NCBI RefSeq assembly: GCF_946404245.1
Contig: NZ_CAMJCX010000004.1
Location: 1-59,606 of the forward strand
Source: an uncultured Methanobrevibacter sp.
GTDB lineage: Archaea > Methanobacteriota > Methanobacteria > Methanobacteriales > Methanobacteriaceae
Length of the DNA: 59,606 nucleotides
Direction of reading: 5' to 3'
This document shows, piece after piece, positions 17,654 through 26,652 of this stretch. A program made the translations under genes and the position numbers. Positions within the stretch are counted from its first letter, which is position 1. The number at the start of each line of letters is the position of its first letter. The notes under the pieces were generated by a model. The model had not been told where the DNA came from. It searched no databases and was given only the letters and a program-made list of their open reading frames with translations.

Positions 17654-17713
17654 ACACTTTTTTTTAATTTAATAAAAAATAATGATAAAAAATATAAAAT
17701 CAAATACCTTAAT

Positions 17714-18394
17714 CTACATCAACTGACTTTCTTTACTTAAGTTCCAATCAATTTCATCCAAACCGTTTTCTTTTAGAAACTCGTTTGCCATCCTGAAATG
17801 ATTGCACCCCAAAAAGCCACGCCTTGCAGAAAAAGGAGACGGATGTGATGTTATCAGCACCAAATGGTCAGGATTTGTAAGCAGTTCCTTTTTCTTTTCC
17901 GCCTGCTTTCCCCATAACATGAAAACAATCGGCTGTGACTGTTCATTTAAAATCTCAATTACCTTATCTGTGAAAGTCTGCCATCCGCAGTCGCTGTGGG
18001 AATTGGCATTGCTCTCCTCAACAGTCAAAACAGTATTGAGCAAGAATACTCCCTGCCTTGCCCAGTCTTCCAGACAGCCTGAATCGGGAATTGGGTAATT
18101 ATACTCGGCGTTAATTTCCTTGAAAATGTTTTTAAGTGATCTTGGAATTGGCCTGCCGTCTGGAGTTGAAAATGCAAGACCGTGGGCCTGGCCTTCCTCA
18201 TGATAAGGGTCCTGACCCAAAATGACCGCTTTAACATTGCCTAATGGAGTCAGCTTAAAGGCATTGAAGATATCCTCATAGGGAGGATAAACTGTTTTTG
18301 ATTCATATTCCTGGTCAATGAACTTTAAAATATCTGCAAAATAATCCTTTTCAAACTCGCTTTCCAATACGCTATCCCAATCATTACCAATCAT
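17714..18394 (-). CDS. ung: uracil-DNA glycosylase, family 1
   Basis: A 226-residue repair enzyme that removes uracil from DNA made by cytosine deamination or dUMP misincorporation. Catalytic motif GQDPYH carries D62; HPSPFSARRGFLG supplies the second catalytic motif and the DNA-insertion loop. Length and motifs are those of the bacterial/eukaryotic Ung family. Most archaea use family 4 or 5 enzymes instead, so this is probably acquired. It lies 14 bases after the LicCA-like gene and is likely cotranscribed with it. Confidence 0.95.
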   Translation of the reverse strand: MIGNDWDSVLESEFEKDYFADILKFIDQEYESKTVYPPYEDIFNAFKLTPLGNVKAVILGQDPYHEEGQAHGLAFSTPDGRPIPRSLKNIFKEINAEYNYPIPDSGCLEDWARQGVFLLNTVLTVEESNANSHSDCGWQTFTDKVIEILNEQSQPIVFMLWGKQAEKKKELLTNPDHLVLITSHPSPFSARRGFLGCNHFRMANEFLKENGLDEIDWNLSKESQLM

Positions 18395-18408
18395 GAAAAT
18401 CAGTTTTC

Positions 18409-20007
18409 TTAAATCTCTTTATAGCTTTCAATTACTTCATCAATATGGTTGACTATGTATCTGTAGGATGTTAAAAAGAAAAAGCCGTCCTCTTCACCGA
18501 CACTGCCCTTAAACAATCCCCAGCTTATCCAGTAAAAGGCGTTTAAAATTGATTGGCCCATTGCATGTCTGTGCTCCAATTCTGTCAGTTCACGTCCGTA
18601 ATATGCCTTGAGCAGATATTCCCTAACATCCTCACCGTATTCATACCTTGTGAAAATACTGCATATGTCATTGGCGGGATCGTTTATTCCTGAATATTCC
18701 CAGTCAATCAGATAGAAATCGCCGTCGGAAGTTGAAATGAAATTAGGCTCGTAAACATCATGGTGACTTACAACCAATTCTATTCCGTATTTTTCACGTT
18801 CCGCCTTAACGAATTCATCAACCTGGTCAATCTTGTCAAATAATTCCTTGAATTCCTTAAATAGATTACCCTTGGTAGCGCAGGCGAGATTTATCAATCT
18901 TTTTGCCTCTGCGACATTGTCAAAAAGTTTCGCTTCTTCTGATAGTGGAATTTCATGGGTTTTATGCAATGACTCGATTACCTGTTGCAGATGCTTTTCA
19001 TTTCCGAGGATATCACATGGAATAATATTTTGAATGAAATAAGATATTTTCCATCCTGACGGGTCAATGTAAATTAGAGACTTGTCCAAATCATATTTTT
19101 TGGCCATGTTCTGAGTGTATACCTCAGTACGCCTGTCAATCAGGCTATCGGCTGTGCCTCCAGGATGCCTGTAGACATACTCCACGTCATTCAATGTGAA
19201 TTTAAAAGATGCATTGGTCAGTCCCGCTTTTATTATCTCAATGTCCTTGATGTCATTCGGATGACATTTTAGTGTGTTACAGATATTTTCAATGATTTCA
19301 GAGTCTACATTCAGCAAAAAGTCTGTATCGAATTGTCTCAAGTCGTCAATATCTTCAAATTCAAGGAGCTTATCATGGTCGAATTCCTTTAAGAACAATG
19401 TCAAATCCTTGATATGTGTTGCATAAAACTCCTCCCAAAACATTCCGGCAACGCCAAAATCGGTGATTTCATCCTCAAGCAATTCGCAGAACCTTTGGGA
19501 AAACTTTTCATTGAAATAGGCGTGACCGATCATTGCCATCCTATCGCTGCCGCCGACATAACATCCTGTGATTATGTTTGCATCAGAATAATCAACTGCA
19601 AACTCCATAAATTTTCCGTCAATGTGAGAACATGCCCTGTATGACCTATTGTCCTTATTTTCATCAAGGAACGGATTTTCCAAAAAGTAATGGTCGGCAC
19701 AGCAAATAAATGTATTTTTCAAGTATTGCCTTGAAACATATAATGAATAAATATTTCCAAAACTTCCAAAAGTGTTGTTAATGAGTAATTTGACCTGAGG
19801 ATACTTTTCTTCCAAATAAAAGAATTTTTCCTTCATATATCCTACAACAACATAAATATCATTAATTCCAGCCTCGATAAGCTGTTCAATCTGGCGTTCT
19901 ATTAGAATTTCTCCTCTGACAATAAACAAACCCTTAGGTTTTTCATATGTGAATGGAGCAAAACGGTTTGATTTACCCGCAGCCAAAATAATTGCATTTC
20001 TCTCCAT
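18409..20007 (-). CDS. nucleotidyltransferase-choline kinase fusion (LicC-LicA-like)
   Basis: A 532-residue two-domain enzyme. Residues 1-235 are a sugar/CTP-type nucleotidyltransferase (IILAAGKSNRF and EKPKGL, metal-binding CADHY at 103-107). Residues 250-530 are a choline/ethanolamine kinase-like fold with HHDVYEPNF (H416, D417, N422) and IDWEYSG (D435). Together they could phosphorylate choline and activate it as CDP-choline, as separate LicA and LicC do in host-associated bacteria that decorate surfaces with phosphocholine. The actual alcohol (choline, ethanolamine or a sugar) is not proven. No LicB-type uptake or LicD-type transfer gene lies next to it. Confidence 0.8.
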   Translation of the reverse strand: MERNAIILAAGKSNRFAPFTYEKPKGLFIVRGEILIERQIEQLIEAGINDIYVVVGYMKEKFFYLEEKYPQVKLLINNTFGSFGNIYSLYVSRQYLKNTFICCADHYFLENPFLDENKDNRSYRACSHIDGKFMEFAVDYSDANIITGCYVGGSDRMAMIGHAYFNEKFSQRFCELLEDEITDFGVAGMFWEEFYATHIKDLTLFLKEFDHDKLLEFEDIDDLRQFDTDFLLNVDSEIIENICNTLKCHPNDIKDIEIIKAGLTNASFKFTLNDVEYVYRHPGGTADSLIDRRTEVYTQNMAKKYDLDKSLIYIDPSGWKISYFIQNIIPCDILGNEKHLQQVIESLHKTHEIPLSEEAKLFDNVAEAKRLINLACATKGNLFKEFKELFDKIDQVDEFVKAEREKYGIELVVSHHDVYEPNFISTSDGDFYLIDWEYSGINDPANDICSIFTRYEYGEDVREYLLKAYYGRELTELEHRHAMGQSILNAFYWISWGLFKGSVGEEDGFFFLTSYRYIVNHIDEVIESYKEI

Positions 20008-20079
20008 GAATTGACCTCCAATTAACTAAATAATTATTTATAAGTTATTGCTTTTAAGCATTATTAAAAAAATAGAATT

Positions 20080-20787
20080 TTAATTGAAATTTTCAACAAA
20101 TTCCAATATTTCATGAACACATTGTTCCTGTTGATTTTCAGCGGAAATTGTGGCCTTTCCATCACCTGACTGATTTCCATAATATGCGAACTGACCATGA
20201 TTACCGCCATTAATTACAAACTCTGTGAAATTGCTTTTTATCAATGGTTTGGCTTCGTTATACTTTTCCAAATTTAAAACCTTGTCATTGGATCCGTATA
20301 ATGACAGTATAGGTTTGTGGATTTCATCTGTCGGATATGAAGCAAGCAATATCACCCCATCAACATCATCTGTATGATTTGCATAAGATGATGCAACGAC
20401 ACCGCCCAATGAATGGCCTGCCATATAATAATGGGCATAGCTTGAGTTATTAATTATATCACCTGCACGGTCCTGTCCTAAGAATGCAATATTAAACGGC
20501 ATCTCAACCAAATAGCAATCTACACCCTGACTGGCCAGTTGTGTAAACATCGGCAGATATGAAGTATATTCAACTTTCGCTCCCGGATAAAAAATAAGCG
20601 CTGAGTCATTTCCAGGACCGTCCAAAAGCAATCCGTTGGACTGTTTAACTACACTTACATTACCGCTGCCGTTTAAAAAATCAGTTGCTGTTTTTTCAGC
20701 ATGATAATAATCGGTGAGATAAAAAATTCCATATCCCAAGATTAAAATCACAATGATTACTATGGCTATTTTTACTTTTTTATTCAT
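20080..20787 (-). CDS. membrane-anchored alpha/beta hydrolase
   Basis: A 235-residue hydrolase with an N-terminal signal-anchor (residues 5-22). The nucleophile elbow is AGHSLGG (Ser). Catalytic Asp is likely in YGSNDKV and His in GGNHGQF. The active site should face outward. The ATG at 20787 is preferred over an upstream TTG because GTGAT lies just before it. It starts 4 bases after the upstream gene's stop and so closes the XpaC/TelA operon. Substrate unknown (ester or thioester). Confidence 0.8.
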   Translation of the reverse strand: MNKKVKIAIVIIVILILGYGIFYLTDYYHAEKTATDFLNGSGNVSVVKQSNGLLLDGPGNDSALIFYPGAKVEYTSYLPMFTQLASQGVDCYLVEMPFNIAFLGQDRAGDIINNSSYAHYYMAGHSLGGVVASSYANHTDDVDGVILLASYPTDEIHKPILSLYGSNDKVLNLEKYNEAKPLIKSNFTEFVINGGNHGQFAYYGNQSGDGKATISAENQQEQCVHEILEFVENFN

Positions 20788-20791
20788 AAAA

Positions 20792-21229
20792 TCACAATAC
20801 AACAATTAAAAACACTATAAATATTACAAAAATACACAGGCAACAACCGAAATTGGCAAAGCTATTGTTTTCTTTGCTTTTTTGACTAATATCCAAAACG
20901 GTTGACTGAATTGCATACTTTTCCATATTGTCATATACATCTGCAAGTTTAACTGCAACCCAAACTGAACGCACAATACTCACAAACATTAGAATGACTG
21001 CCAATACCAATATCAAACTGCTTGGAATTAGGAAATTCAATTTTGGGGTTCCAAACATTGCGAAATATACAAAATATAAAAACCAGGGTATTTCATAGGC
21101 AATACCCTCGATTATCCAATTTCTATTATTATGTTTAGACCCAATGTAAAGGAATCCTACACCATTTATAAATAAAATAAATGAAAGGATTACCCACCAG
21201 GACCTTTTAATTTTTTCAATAGTATTCAT
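20792..21229 (-). CDS. small integral membrane protein of the TelA operon
   Basis: A 145-residue protein with four hydrophobic segments (about residues 10-30, 43-60, 65-90 and 124-145) joined by short polar loops. The family is not recognised; the first helix with W-W-V-I resembles small TM2-type proteins. Its ATG at 21229 sits one base after the TelA stop, so the two are coupled. An in-frame TTG at 21238 would overlap TelA and is less likely. It probably acts with TelA and XpaC at the membrane. Confidence 0.7.
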   Translation of the reverse strand: MNTIEKIKRSWWVILSFILFINGVGFLYIGSKHNNRNWIIEGIAYEIPWFLYFVYFAMFGTPKLNFLIPSSLILVLAVILMFVSIVRSVWVAVKLADVYDNMEKYAIQSTVLDISQKSKENNSFANFGCCLCIFVIFIVFLIVVL

Positions 21230-21230
21230 T

Positions 21231-22373
21231 TTATTCAATCAAACTGTTGTTTCCTGTTTCAATTTTATCTACAACTTTTTTACCGTCATTTGCCATGTCG
21301 GAGAACATGTCAATTGTTTCTTTCATTTTAGGAAGTGCTTGTTCTTTATATGTGCTTACATCTTCAATAGCCTGTAGAGCTTCTGCAAATGATGCTTTTA
21401 ACACGTCAGGTGAAATCATGGTTTCGGCACTGTGCTTTTGAATTTCACTTCCTTGCTCCTTAAGCATGTGTGAAGTTGTCTCAATGATGTTTTCAGTGGT
21501 TTCATTTAAAATATTGATTTTATCCATTACAATTTTTTGGTCATATAATGCGGTAGCGACCATTACTCCTGTTCTCAATGCGGAAACTGTAACGTTTTTA
21601 GCACGGTTTACACCACGGATAAGCTCCTTGTTGTTTCTTCTAATTACATTAAGTGATACGATTCCTTGCTGGTTTACAACAATCATTTGCTGCATGTCCA
21701 TAATTCTTTGTCTGAGAGGGAACAGGATTTCTTCACGTACAAATTTGATTTTATCTGCATCTACACCATTGATTTCAGCTTCCTGAATTTGAGCTTCAAT
21801 GGATTCGTCCATCTGTTTTCCAAGTTCAATGTCTGCCAGCAATTTATTTGTGACTTCTCTTAAATTGGTTTCTTCGTTTAAAAGAGTAGTGTTGTCATTC
21901 TGCAATACTTTACTGCTGTTGTCCAGTGATTCTATAATATTTGAAATGGCAACTTCAGCCTTTTCATATTTGTCAAAATATTTTTTAACCGGATTTAAAA
22001 TGTTTCCCAATACTCCTTTTTTGGCAAAATCCACTTTACTTGGATCCAAATCTTTCATTTGTCTGTCAAGTTCGGCTAATTTTTGACCGATATTGTCAGC
22101 ATCCTTTCCCCCTTTGGATATATCTACAACACGAGTAGCCAGCATTTCATTTCTGGATGCGGATTTTGACATGTCTGCCATACCGAAGTTGTCCAAAGGT
22201 TTCAAGATGCTTTCCCTTTCCTGAGGATTATTCAAATCGGCATCAAATATTGCAACGGCATTGTCTTTAGCTTGATTTTTTAAGTTGGAGTTTTCTAATT
22301 TTTCTTCTTCCTGTTTAATTGTTGTTTCAACATCATTTTTGATTTCATCTATATCTAATGAGAATTCAGCCAT
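21231..22373 (-). CDS. telA: TelA family protein (toxic anion resistance)
   Basis: A 380-residue, mostly helical, coiled-coil protein of the TelA/KlaA family (PF05816). Typical features are the long middle helix RQRIMDMQQMIVVNQQGIVSL and ELIRGVNRAKNVTVSALRTGV, near residues 210-270. Named for tellurite resistance, the family is better linked to stress responses at the membrane. It sits after XpaC-like and zinc-ribbon genes, an arrangement also found in Firmicutes where xpaC and telA (yaaN) are adjacent. GGTGAT precedes its start. Confidence 0.9.
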   Translation of the reverse strand: MAEFSLDIDEIKNDVETTIKQEEEKLENSNLKNQAKDNAVAIFDADLNNPQERESILKPLDNFGMADMSKSASRNEMLATRVVDISKGGKDADNIGQKLAELDRQMKDLDPSKVDFAKKGVLGNILNPVKKYFDKYEKAEVAISNIIESLDNSSKVLQNDNTTLLNEETNLREVTNKLLADIELGKQMDESIEAQIQEAEINGVDADKIKFVREEILFPLRQRIMDMQQMIVVNQQGIVSLNVIRRNNKELIRGVNRAKNVTVSALRTGVMVATALYDQKIVMDKINILNETTENIIETTSHMLKEQGSEIQKHSAETMISPDVLKASFAEALQAIEDVSTYKEQALPKMKETIDMFSDMANDGKKVVDKIETGNNSLIE

Positions 22374-22383
22374 AATATCACCA

Positions 22384-22962
22384 TTAATTTAAGAATTTGA
22401 TTTTGCCTTGGTCTATCTTTTGAGTAAAGTTATCTATTGTTTTTCCATCTTTTATAATTTCCACAGTCACATGATCCGGATTCGGTTTTTTATAGGTTGT
22501 GTAATATCCGAAGCTGAGTGAATAGTCACTGTCATAATAGATATTGGATAAGGTTTCAGTTTCAAAACCTATTTCAGTATCGTTTGCATCCAGATATGTT
22601 GTTCTGACATTATATCCTTTTAAATCTGAAGGAACCTTGTTAAATAAAGCTTGAGTGTACAAACTGTAACTTTGAGGATTTGCAGAACTGCTGGTGTATC
22701 CATTGACTTCAGTTATTGTTAAATCAACTTCACTAACATCCGCATTGTCATTTGTAGAATTATTGCCGCCAGACCCGATAGCGAAAAATATTCCGACCAC
22801 AATTATAGCTACAATCACTATTATCGCTAAAAATATTTTTCCATCAAAACCGGAATTGGATTTGGAAGCAGTATCCTTCTTAAAGAAATCATACCCGCAA
22901 TTGCCGCAGAAATGTGCATCGTCTGGTAGATTTTCACCGCATTTTGGACATGTCTTGCTCAT
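22384..22962 (-). CDS. zinc-ribbon plus membrane helix plus external domain protein
   Basis: A 192-residue protein. A zinc ribbon (CPKCGENLPDDAHFCGNCGY, residues 5-24) faces the cytoplasm, one membrane helix (about 45-66) follows, and a 120-residue external part rich in Asn, Ser and Tyr ends the protein. The ATG at 22962 is chosen because GTGAT lies four bases upstream, excluding the GTG at 22971. It begins one base after the XpaC-like stop. It may sense the envelope and signal to XpaC/TelA; this is inference. Confidence 0.75.
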   Translation of the reverse strand: MSKTCPKCGENLPDDAHFCGNCGYDFFKKDTASKSNSGFDGKIFLAIIVIVAIIVVGIFFAIGSGGNNSTNDNADVSEVDLTITEVNGYTSSSANPQSYSLYTQALFNKVPSDLKGYNVRTTYLDANDTEIGFETETLSNIYYDSDYSLSFGYYTTYKKPNPDHVTVEIIKDGKTIDNFTQKIDQGKIKFLN

Positions 22963-22963
22963 T

Positions 22964-23878
22964 TTAATCACTCTTATAATCCTTTACAGAATCTACTAAA
23001 TTTTCCATATCTTCCAATAAAACATCAACTTCATCTTTTGAGTGTGAGTCTGAACTGATATTGATAACCAGTTCGTTTGTCAAGTCTTCAATTTGATTTA
23101 TAATTCTTTTCATTATATTAATTTTATTATCCAGTTCCCGTCTGATTCCAGGAGTATCATCAACTGCCAGTTCAATAATTTCTAAACTTGAATCTGCCTG
23201 ATTGTTGAATATTTTACTGCAGCTATCCACAGTAGCTATGAACTTGTCATATGTAAGTTGAGGAGGCTCGAAACGTTTTTCGATTAAATTTCGAACTACT
23301 TTTTCCTTGACCTCGAAAGCCACTTTCAGATTTTTAATTTCGTTTTCATACATCTTCAATGTATCAAAACTCTCCGGTTCAAAGCTGGAATCTTCAATTT
23401 TTACCTCATCCGCTTTTTGAATTCTTTTTTTAGTCTTCTCGGCAATTCTTCTTGGGGCGCTTCTCTTTAAATTCAGCACGGCATATGCGTAGATTAAAGG
23501 AACAATGAATAAGATTAAAAGAACTATTAGCCCCAAAAAGTTTCTATGATAGGAAATTGGGATTAAAATACTAAATAAAATTACATAATATATTCCCAAA
23601 TACCATGGAAGGGATTCATGAACCAGCAGGGCATCTGAAATATCGCCAAAACCCCTGTCCAACCTGATTTTTGATGCAGCTTTGGAATCAGGTGCATATT
23701 GCAGAATCTCATCATCAGTTAAAATACCCTCACGAGGTTCTATTATGAATCTTACATCAGATAATGTTTCAACACATTTGATTAAATTGCCCTCACTGTC
23801 GTATGCCTTTGAATCCTTAAACTTTAAAGGTGTAGTGAGCCTTTTAATTTCCTGTGCCTTTGCAATTTCACTAGACAT
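22964..23878 (-). CDS. XpaC-like membrane protein, head of the TelA operon
   Basis: A 304-residue protein: a soluble N-terminal part (1-95), two membrane helices (about 96-135, LPWYLGIYYVILFSILI and FLGLIVLLILFIVPLIYAYAVL), then a long helical cytoplasmic domain (155-304). The architecture and the pairing with TelA match the XpaC family (PF10112, 5-bromo-4-chloroindolyl phosphate hydrolysis). XpaC itself is a membrane stress protein whose enzyme role is doubtful. It is the first of five genes (XpaC, zinc ribbon, TelA, small membrane protein, hydrolase) behind a clear TATA element and a TGAGGAGT ribosome site. Confidence 0.75.
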   Translation of the reverse strand: MSSEIAKAQEIKRLTTPLKFKDSKAYDSEGNLIKCVETLSDVRFIIEPREGILTDDEILQYAPDSKAASKIRLDRGFGDISDALLVHESLPWYLGIYYVILFSILIPISYHRNFLGLIVLLILFIVPLIYAYAVLNLKRSAPRRIAEKTKKRIQKADEVKIEDSSFEPESFDTLKMYENEIKNLKVAFEVKEKVVRNLIEKRFEPPQLTYDKFIATVDSCSKIFNNQADSSLEIIELAVDDTPGIRRELDNKINIMKRIINQIEDLTNELVINISSDSHSKDEVDVLLEDMENLVDSVKDYKSD

Positions 23879-23924
23879 TTTAACTCCTCAATATTATTTA
23901 TGACTGCTTGTATATAAAATGATA

Positions 23925-24368
23925 TTAATCATCAAACTCTTTTTCAAGTATGATTGTGACCGGACCATTGTTTAGCAAGTCAACTTTCATGAATGCACCG
24001 AATACTCCTGTTTCGACTTCAACATATTCCCTGCATTTCTCCACAAAGTAATCGAACAGCTCTGTTGCCTCATCAGGATTCAAAGCCCTGTGAAAAGATG
24101 GTCTGTACTTTTTTACCTTGCCGTATAAAGTGAATTGGGGAACTAGCAATAGCTTTCCGTTAATGTCAAGTAATGACTTGTTCATCCTTCCGTCCTCATC
24201 GGCGAAAACCCTGAGCTTTGAGACCTTGCGCGCCATATAGTCCGCTTCCCTTTGGCTGTCATTTTCCCCGAAGCCGACCAATGCCATTAAGCCCTCATCT
24301 ATTTTGCCGGTGATTTCACCGTCGACCTCAACGCTTGCATGAGATACCCTTTGAACTACCAGTTTCAT
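23925..24368 (-). CDS. dtd: D-aminoacyl-tRNA deacylase, bacterial DTD1 type
   Basis: A 147-residue proofreading enzyme that frees D-amino acids (and glycine from tRNA-Ala) from mischarged tRNA. DTD1 motifs are PQFTLYG (the SQxTLxx motif) and NNGPVT (the NxGPVT motif, with the cross-subunit Pro). Archaea usually carry the unrelated DTD2, so a bacterial source is likely. Its ATG overlaps the sstT stop by four bases (ATGA), coupling translation. Confidence 0.93.
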   Translation of the reverse strand: MKLVVQRVSHASVEVDGEITGKIDEGLMALVGFGENDSQREADYMARKVSKLRVFADEDGRMNKSLLDINGKLLLVPQFTLYGKVKKYRPSFHRALNPDEATELFDYFVEKCREYVEVETGVFGAFMKVDLLNNGPVTIILEKEFDD

Positions 24369-25609
24369 TTTGCAAATTCTCCTAAGAAATTAACTTCTTC
24401 GCCGTTTTTAATTCTGTCATGATATTCCGCTGTAGCAGAGAACAATGCATCTCCAGCGGAGTTAAGTGCGGTTTCACAGGAATCCTGAATAACTCCAATG
24501 ATAAATCCGACTGCAACAGCCTGCATTGACACATCAGCACTTATTCCAAAGAGTGAACATGCCATCGGAATGAGCAGAAGAGATCCTCCAGCCACTCCTG
24601 AAGCTCCACATGCTCCAATTGTTGATATAATACATAATACAATTGTAACCGGCAACGGGACAACAATACCCATCGTATGGCAGACCGCCAATGTCATTAC
24701 AGTGATTGTTACTGCAGCACCTTCCATGTTGATTGTAGCTCCCAATGGAATACTGATTGAGAAGAAATCCCTATCAATACCCAAACGTTCACATAAATGC
24801 ATGTTAACAGGAATATTAGCTGCTGAACTTCTTGAGAAAAATGCAGTGATACCGCTTTCCCTCAAGCATGTAAATACTAACGGATAAGGGTTGCGCCTTA
24901 ATGCAACAGCAGCAATAATCGGATCTGTTACTAATGCGACAAATGCAATACATCCGACAAGCAGCAGTATTAGCTCACCGTATTGTGTAAATATTCCAAG
25001 TCCGTTTTCAGAAACGGAAGTGAATACCAATCCCATAATACCAATAGGTGCAAATTGAATAATTCCACGTACAATTACAGTAACTGAATTGGCCAAATCA
25101 TGAATAACATCCTTGGTTGTGTCTGTTGCAACCATCTTAAGTGCAATACCCAACACGATTGCCCAGAATAGAATTCCCAAATACTGTCCTTCAGCCAGCA
25201 GACTGAGAGGATTTGAGAATATCACCGTTAGCATACTATACATTACATCGCCAATGCCTCCAGGTGCGGTGGCGTCACTTGCCAGTGACAAGTGTATTGT
25301 AACCGGGAATAATTTACTTGCGATAATTGCAACCATCGCTGATAAGAAAGTACTGAACAAATAAAGTACGATTACTGTTTTGAATCTGGAACCAATGCCT
25401 GACCTTGCCTTTGAAATAGCTGAAGACACTAAAACAAATACTAAAATAGGAGCAATAGCTTTAAGAGCACTTACAAATAATTCTCCAGGAATACCTATAA
25501 CTTTCCAATCAGGAACCACTACCCCTAAAATTGCCCCAATGATTAATCCAATTAGTATTTTTAAGATTAGACTTGAACCGGTCCATTTTTCTATAACACT
25601 TTTCAACAT
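24365..25609 (-). CDS. sstT: serine/threonine:sodium symporter
   Basis: A 414-residue membrane protein of the dicarboxylate/amino acid:cation symporter family with eight helices and two re-entrant loops. AFFSRSSAANIPVNM and GATINMEGAAVT are the substrate- and sodium-binding tips of SstT. It imports serine and threonine with sodium. The gene starts 4 bases after mdh and overlaps dtd, making an mdh-sstT-dtd operon; import of amino acids next to a D-amino-acid proofreading enzyme is a sensible pairing. Confidence 0.92.
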   Translation of the reverse strand: MLKSVIEKWTGSSLILKILIGLIIGAILGVVVPDWKVIGIPGELFVSALKAIAPILVFVLVSSAISKARSGIGSRFKTVIVLYLFSTFLSAMVAIIASKLFPVTIHLSLASDATAPGGIGDVMYSMLTVIFSNPLSLLAEGQYLGILFWAIVLGIALKMVATDTTKDVIHDLANSVTVIVRGIIQFAPIGIMGLVFTSVSENGLGIFTQYGELILLLVGCIAFVALVTDPIIAAVALRRNPYPLVFTCLRESGITAFFSRSSAANIPVNMHLCERLGIDRDFFSISIPLGATINMEGAAVTITVMTLAVCHTMGIVVPLPVTIVLCIISTIGACGASGVAGGSLLLIPMACSLFGISADVSMQAVAVGFIIGVIQDSCETALNSAGDALFSATAEYHDRIKNGEEVNFLGEFAK

Positions 25610-25613
25610 CTAA

Positions 25614-26573
25614 TCACTCAACATTATTCCTTAAATGTTCTAAAACTTCATCTGTGGTTTCTTTAACTATACTAGCAGCTTCCTTGAACTCATGGAGTTC
25701 AAAATCATTCATATGAATAGGAACTATCATGGCAATACCTCTTTTGGATAATACTACTGGAACTCCTAAAGCTACATCGTATACGTCCCCAACTTCTCCT
25801 TCCAGGTAGGTACAGACTGTTAAAACCTTATGTGAGTCAGTGATTATTGTAGAAATAATGTTAGAAATAGCATAAGATGGCCCATATTCTGTTGCGCCTT
25901 TCTTAGAAATTATTGTGTTTCCTGCTTTTTTGAGTCTTTTTATAAGTCTTGGAACTTCCATATCAACAGACTTTACGAAATATTTCAATGGAATACCACC
26001 AATAGTTGTTGAACTTAAAAGCGGCACCATATGATCTCCATGTTCACCAATTACACGTGTGTGAACCTCGGAACTGTTAATGTTAATCTGTCTTGAAAAG
26101 TATGCCTTCAGTCTTAGGGAATCCAAGTGGTTTCCAATACCGATTACTCTCTTCTTATCAAAACCGGATGATTTTAGTGCAACTGTTGTCATCACGTCAA
26201 CAGGATTTGTTGCAACCAAAATAATGGAATCCGGTGCATGGATAGCAATTTCCTTTGCATAATTGTCTACGATTTCTGCATTTGGAATTGCCAGATCCCT
26301 TCTATTCATTCCTTCTTCTCTAGGGATGCCTGCAGTAATAAGTACGATAGCAGAATTTTTTAAATCTTCATAATCAGAAGTAGGTGTTAGTTTACAATCA
26401 ATATCTTCTGCAGCAAGTGCGTCATACATGTCAAATGTTTCGCCTCTTGCCTTTTCAACACTTTGAGGTCTTGCAAAAAATATGATTTCATCAACTGTAT
26501 CTGCTCTTGCAAGGGTAAATGCAACGTTTTTACCAATTACTCCAGTTGATCCCATAATACTTACTTTTACCAT
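25614..26573 (-). CDS. mdh: malate dehydrogenase (archaeal lactate/malate dehydrogenase family)
   Basis: A 319-residue NAD(P)-dependent oxidoreductase converting oxaloacetate and L-malate, part of the incomplete reductive citric acid branch of methanogens. It has the Rossmann GSTGVIG at 8-14, substrate-loop Arg in GMNRRDLA, GNHLDSLR (Asp/Arg) and the catalytic His in GEHGDHMVP. It is closest to the methanogen type known from Methanocaldococcus, where some members reduce other 2-oxoacids, so the exact substrate is not settled. It is the first gene of the mdh-sstT-dtd unit. Confidence 0.93.
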   Translation of the reverse strand: MVKVSIMGSTGVIGKNVAFTLARADTVDEIIFFARPQSVEKARGETFDMYDALAAEDIDCKLTPTSDYEDLKNSAIVLITAGIPREEGMNRRDLAIPNAEIVDNYAKEIAIHAPDSIILVATNPVDVMTTVALKSSGFDKKRVIGIGNHLDSLRLKAYFSRQININSSEVHTRVIGEHGDHMVPLLSSTTIGGIPLKYFVKSVDMEVPRLIKRLKKAGNTIISKKGATEYGPSYAISNIISTIITDSHKVLTVCTYLEGEVGDVYDVALGVPVVLSKRGIAMIVPIHMNDFELHEFKEAASIVKETTDEVLEHLRNNVE

Positions 26574-26652
26574 ACTTATATATTGAAACTTTAAATAAAA
26601 ATAACTTACTAATTATCAACTATTTTTATAGAATAAAAACAAAGTAATAAAC

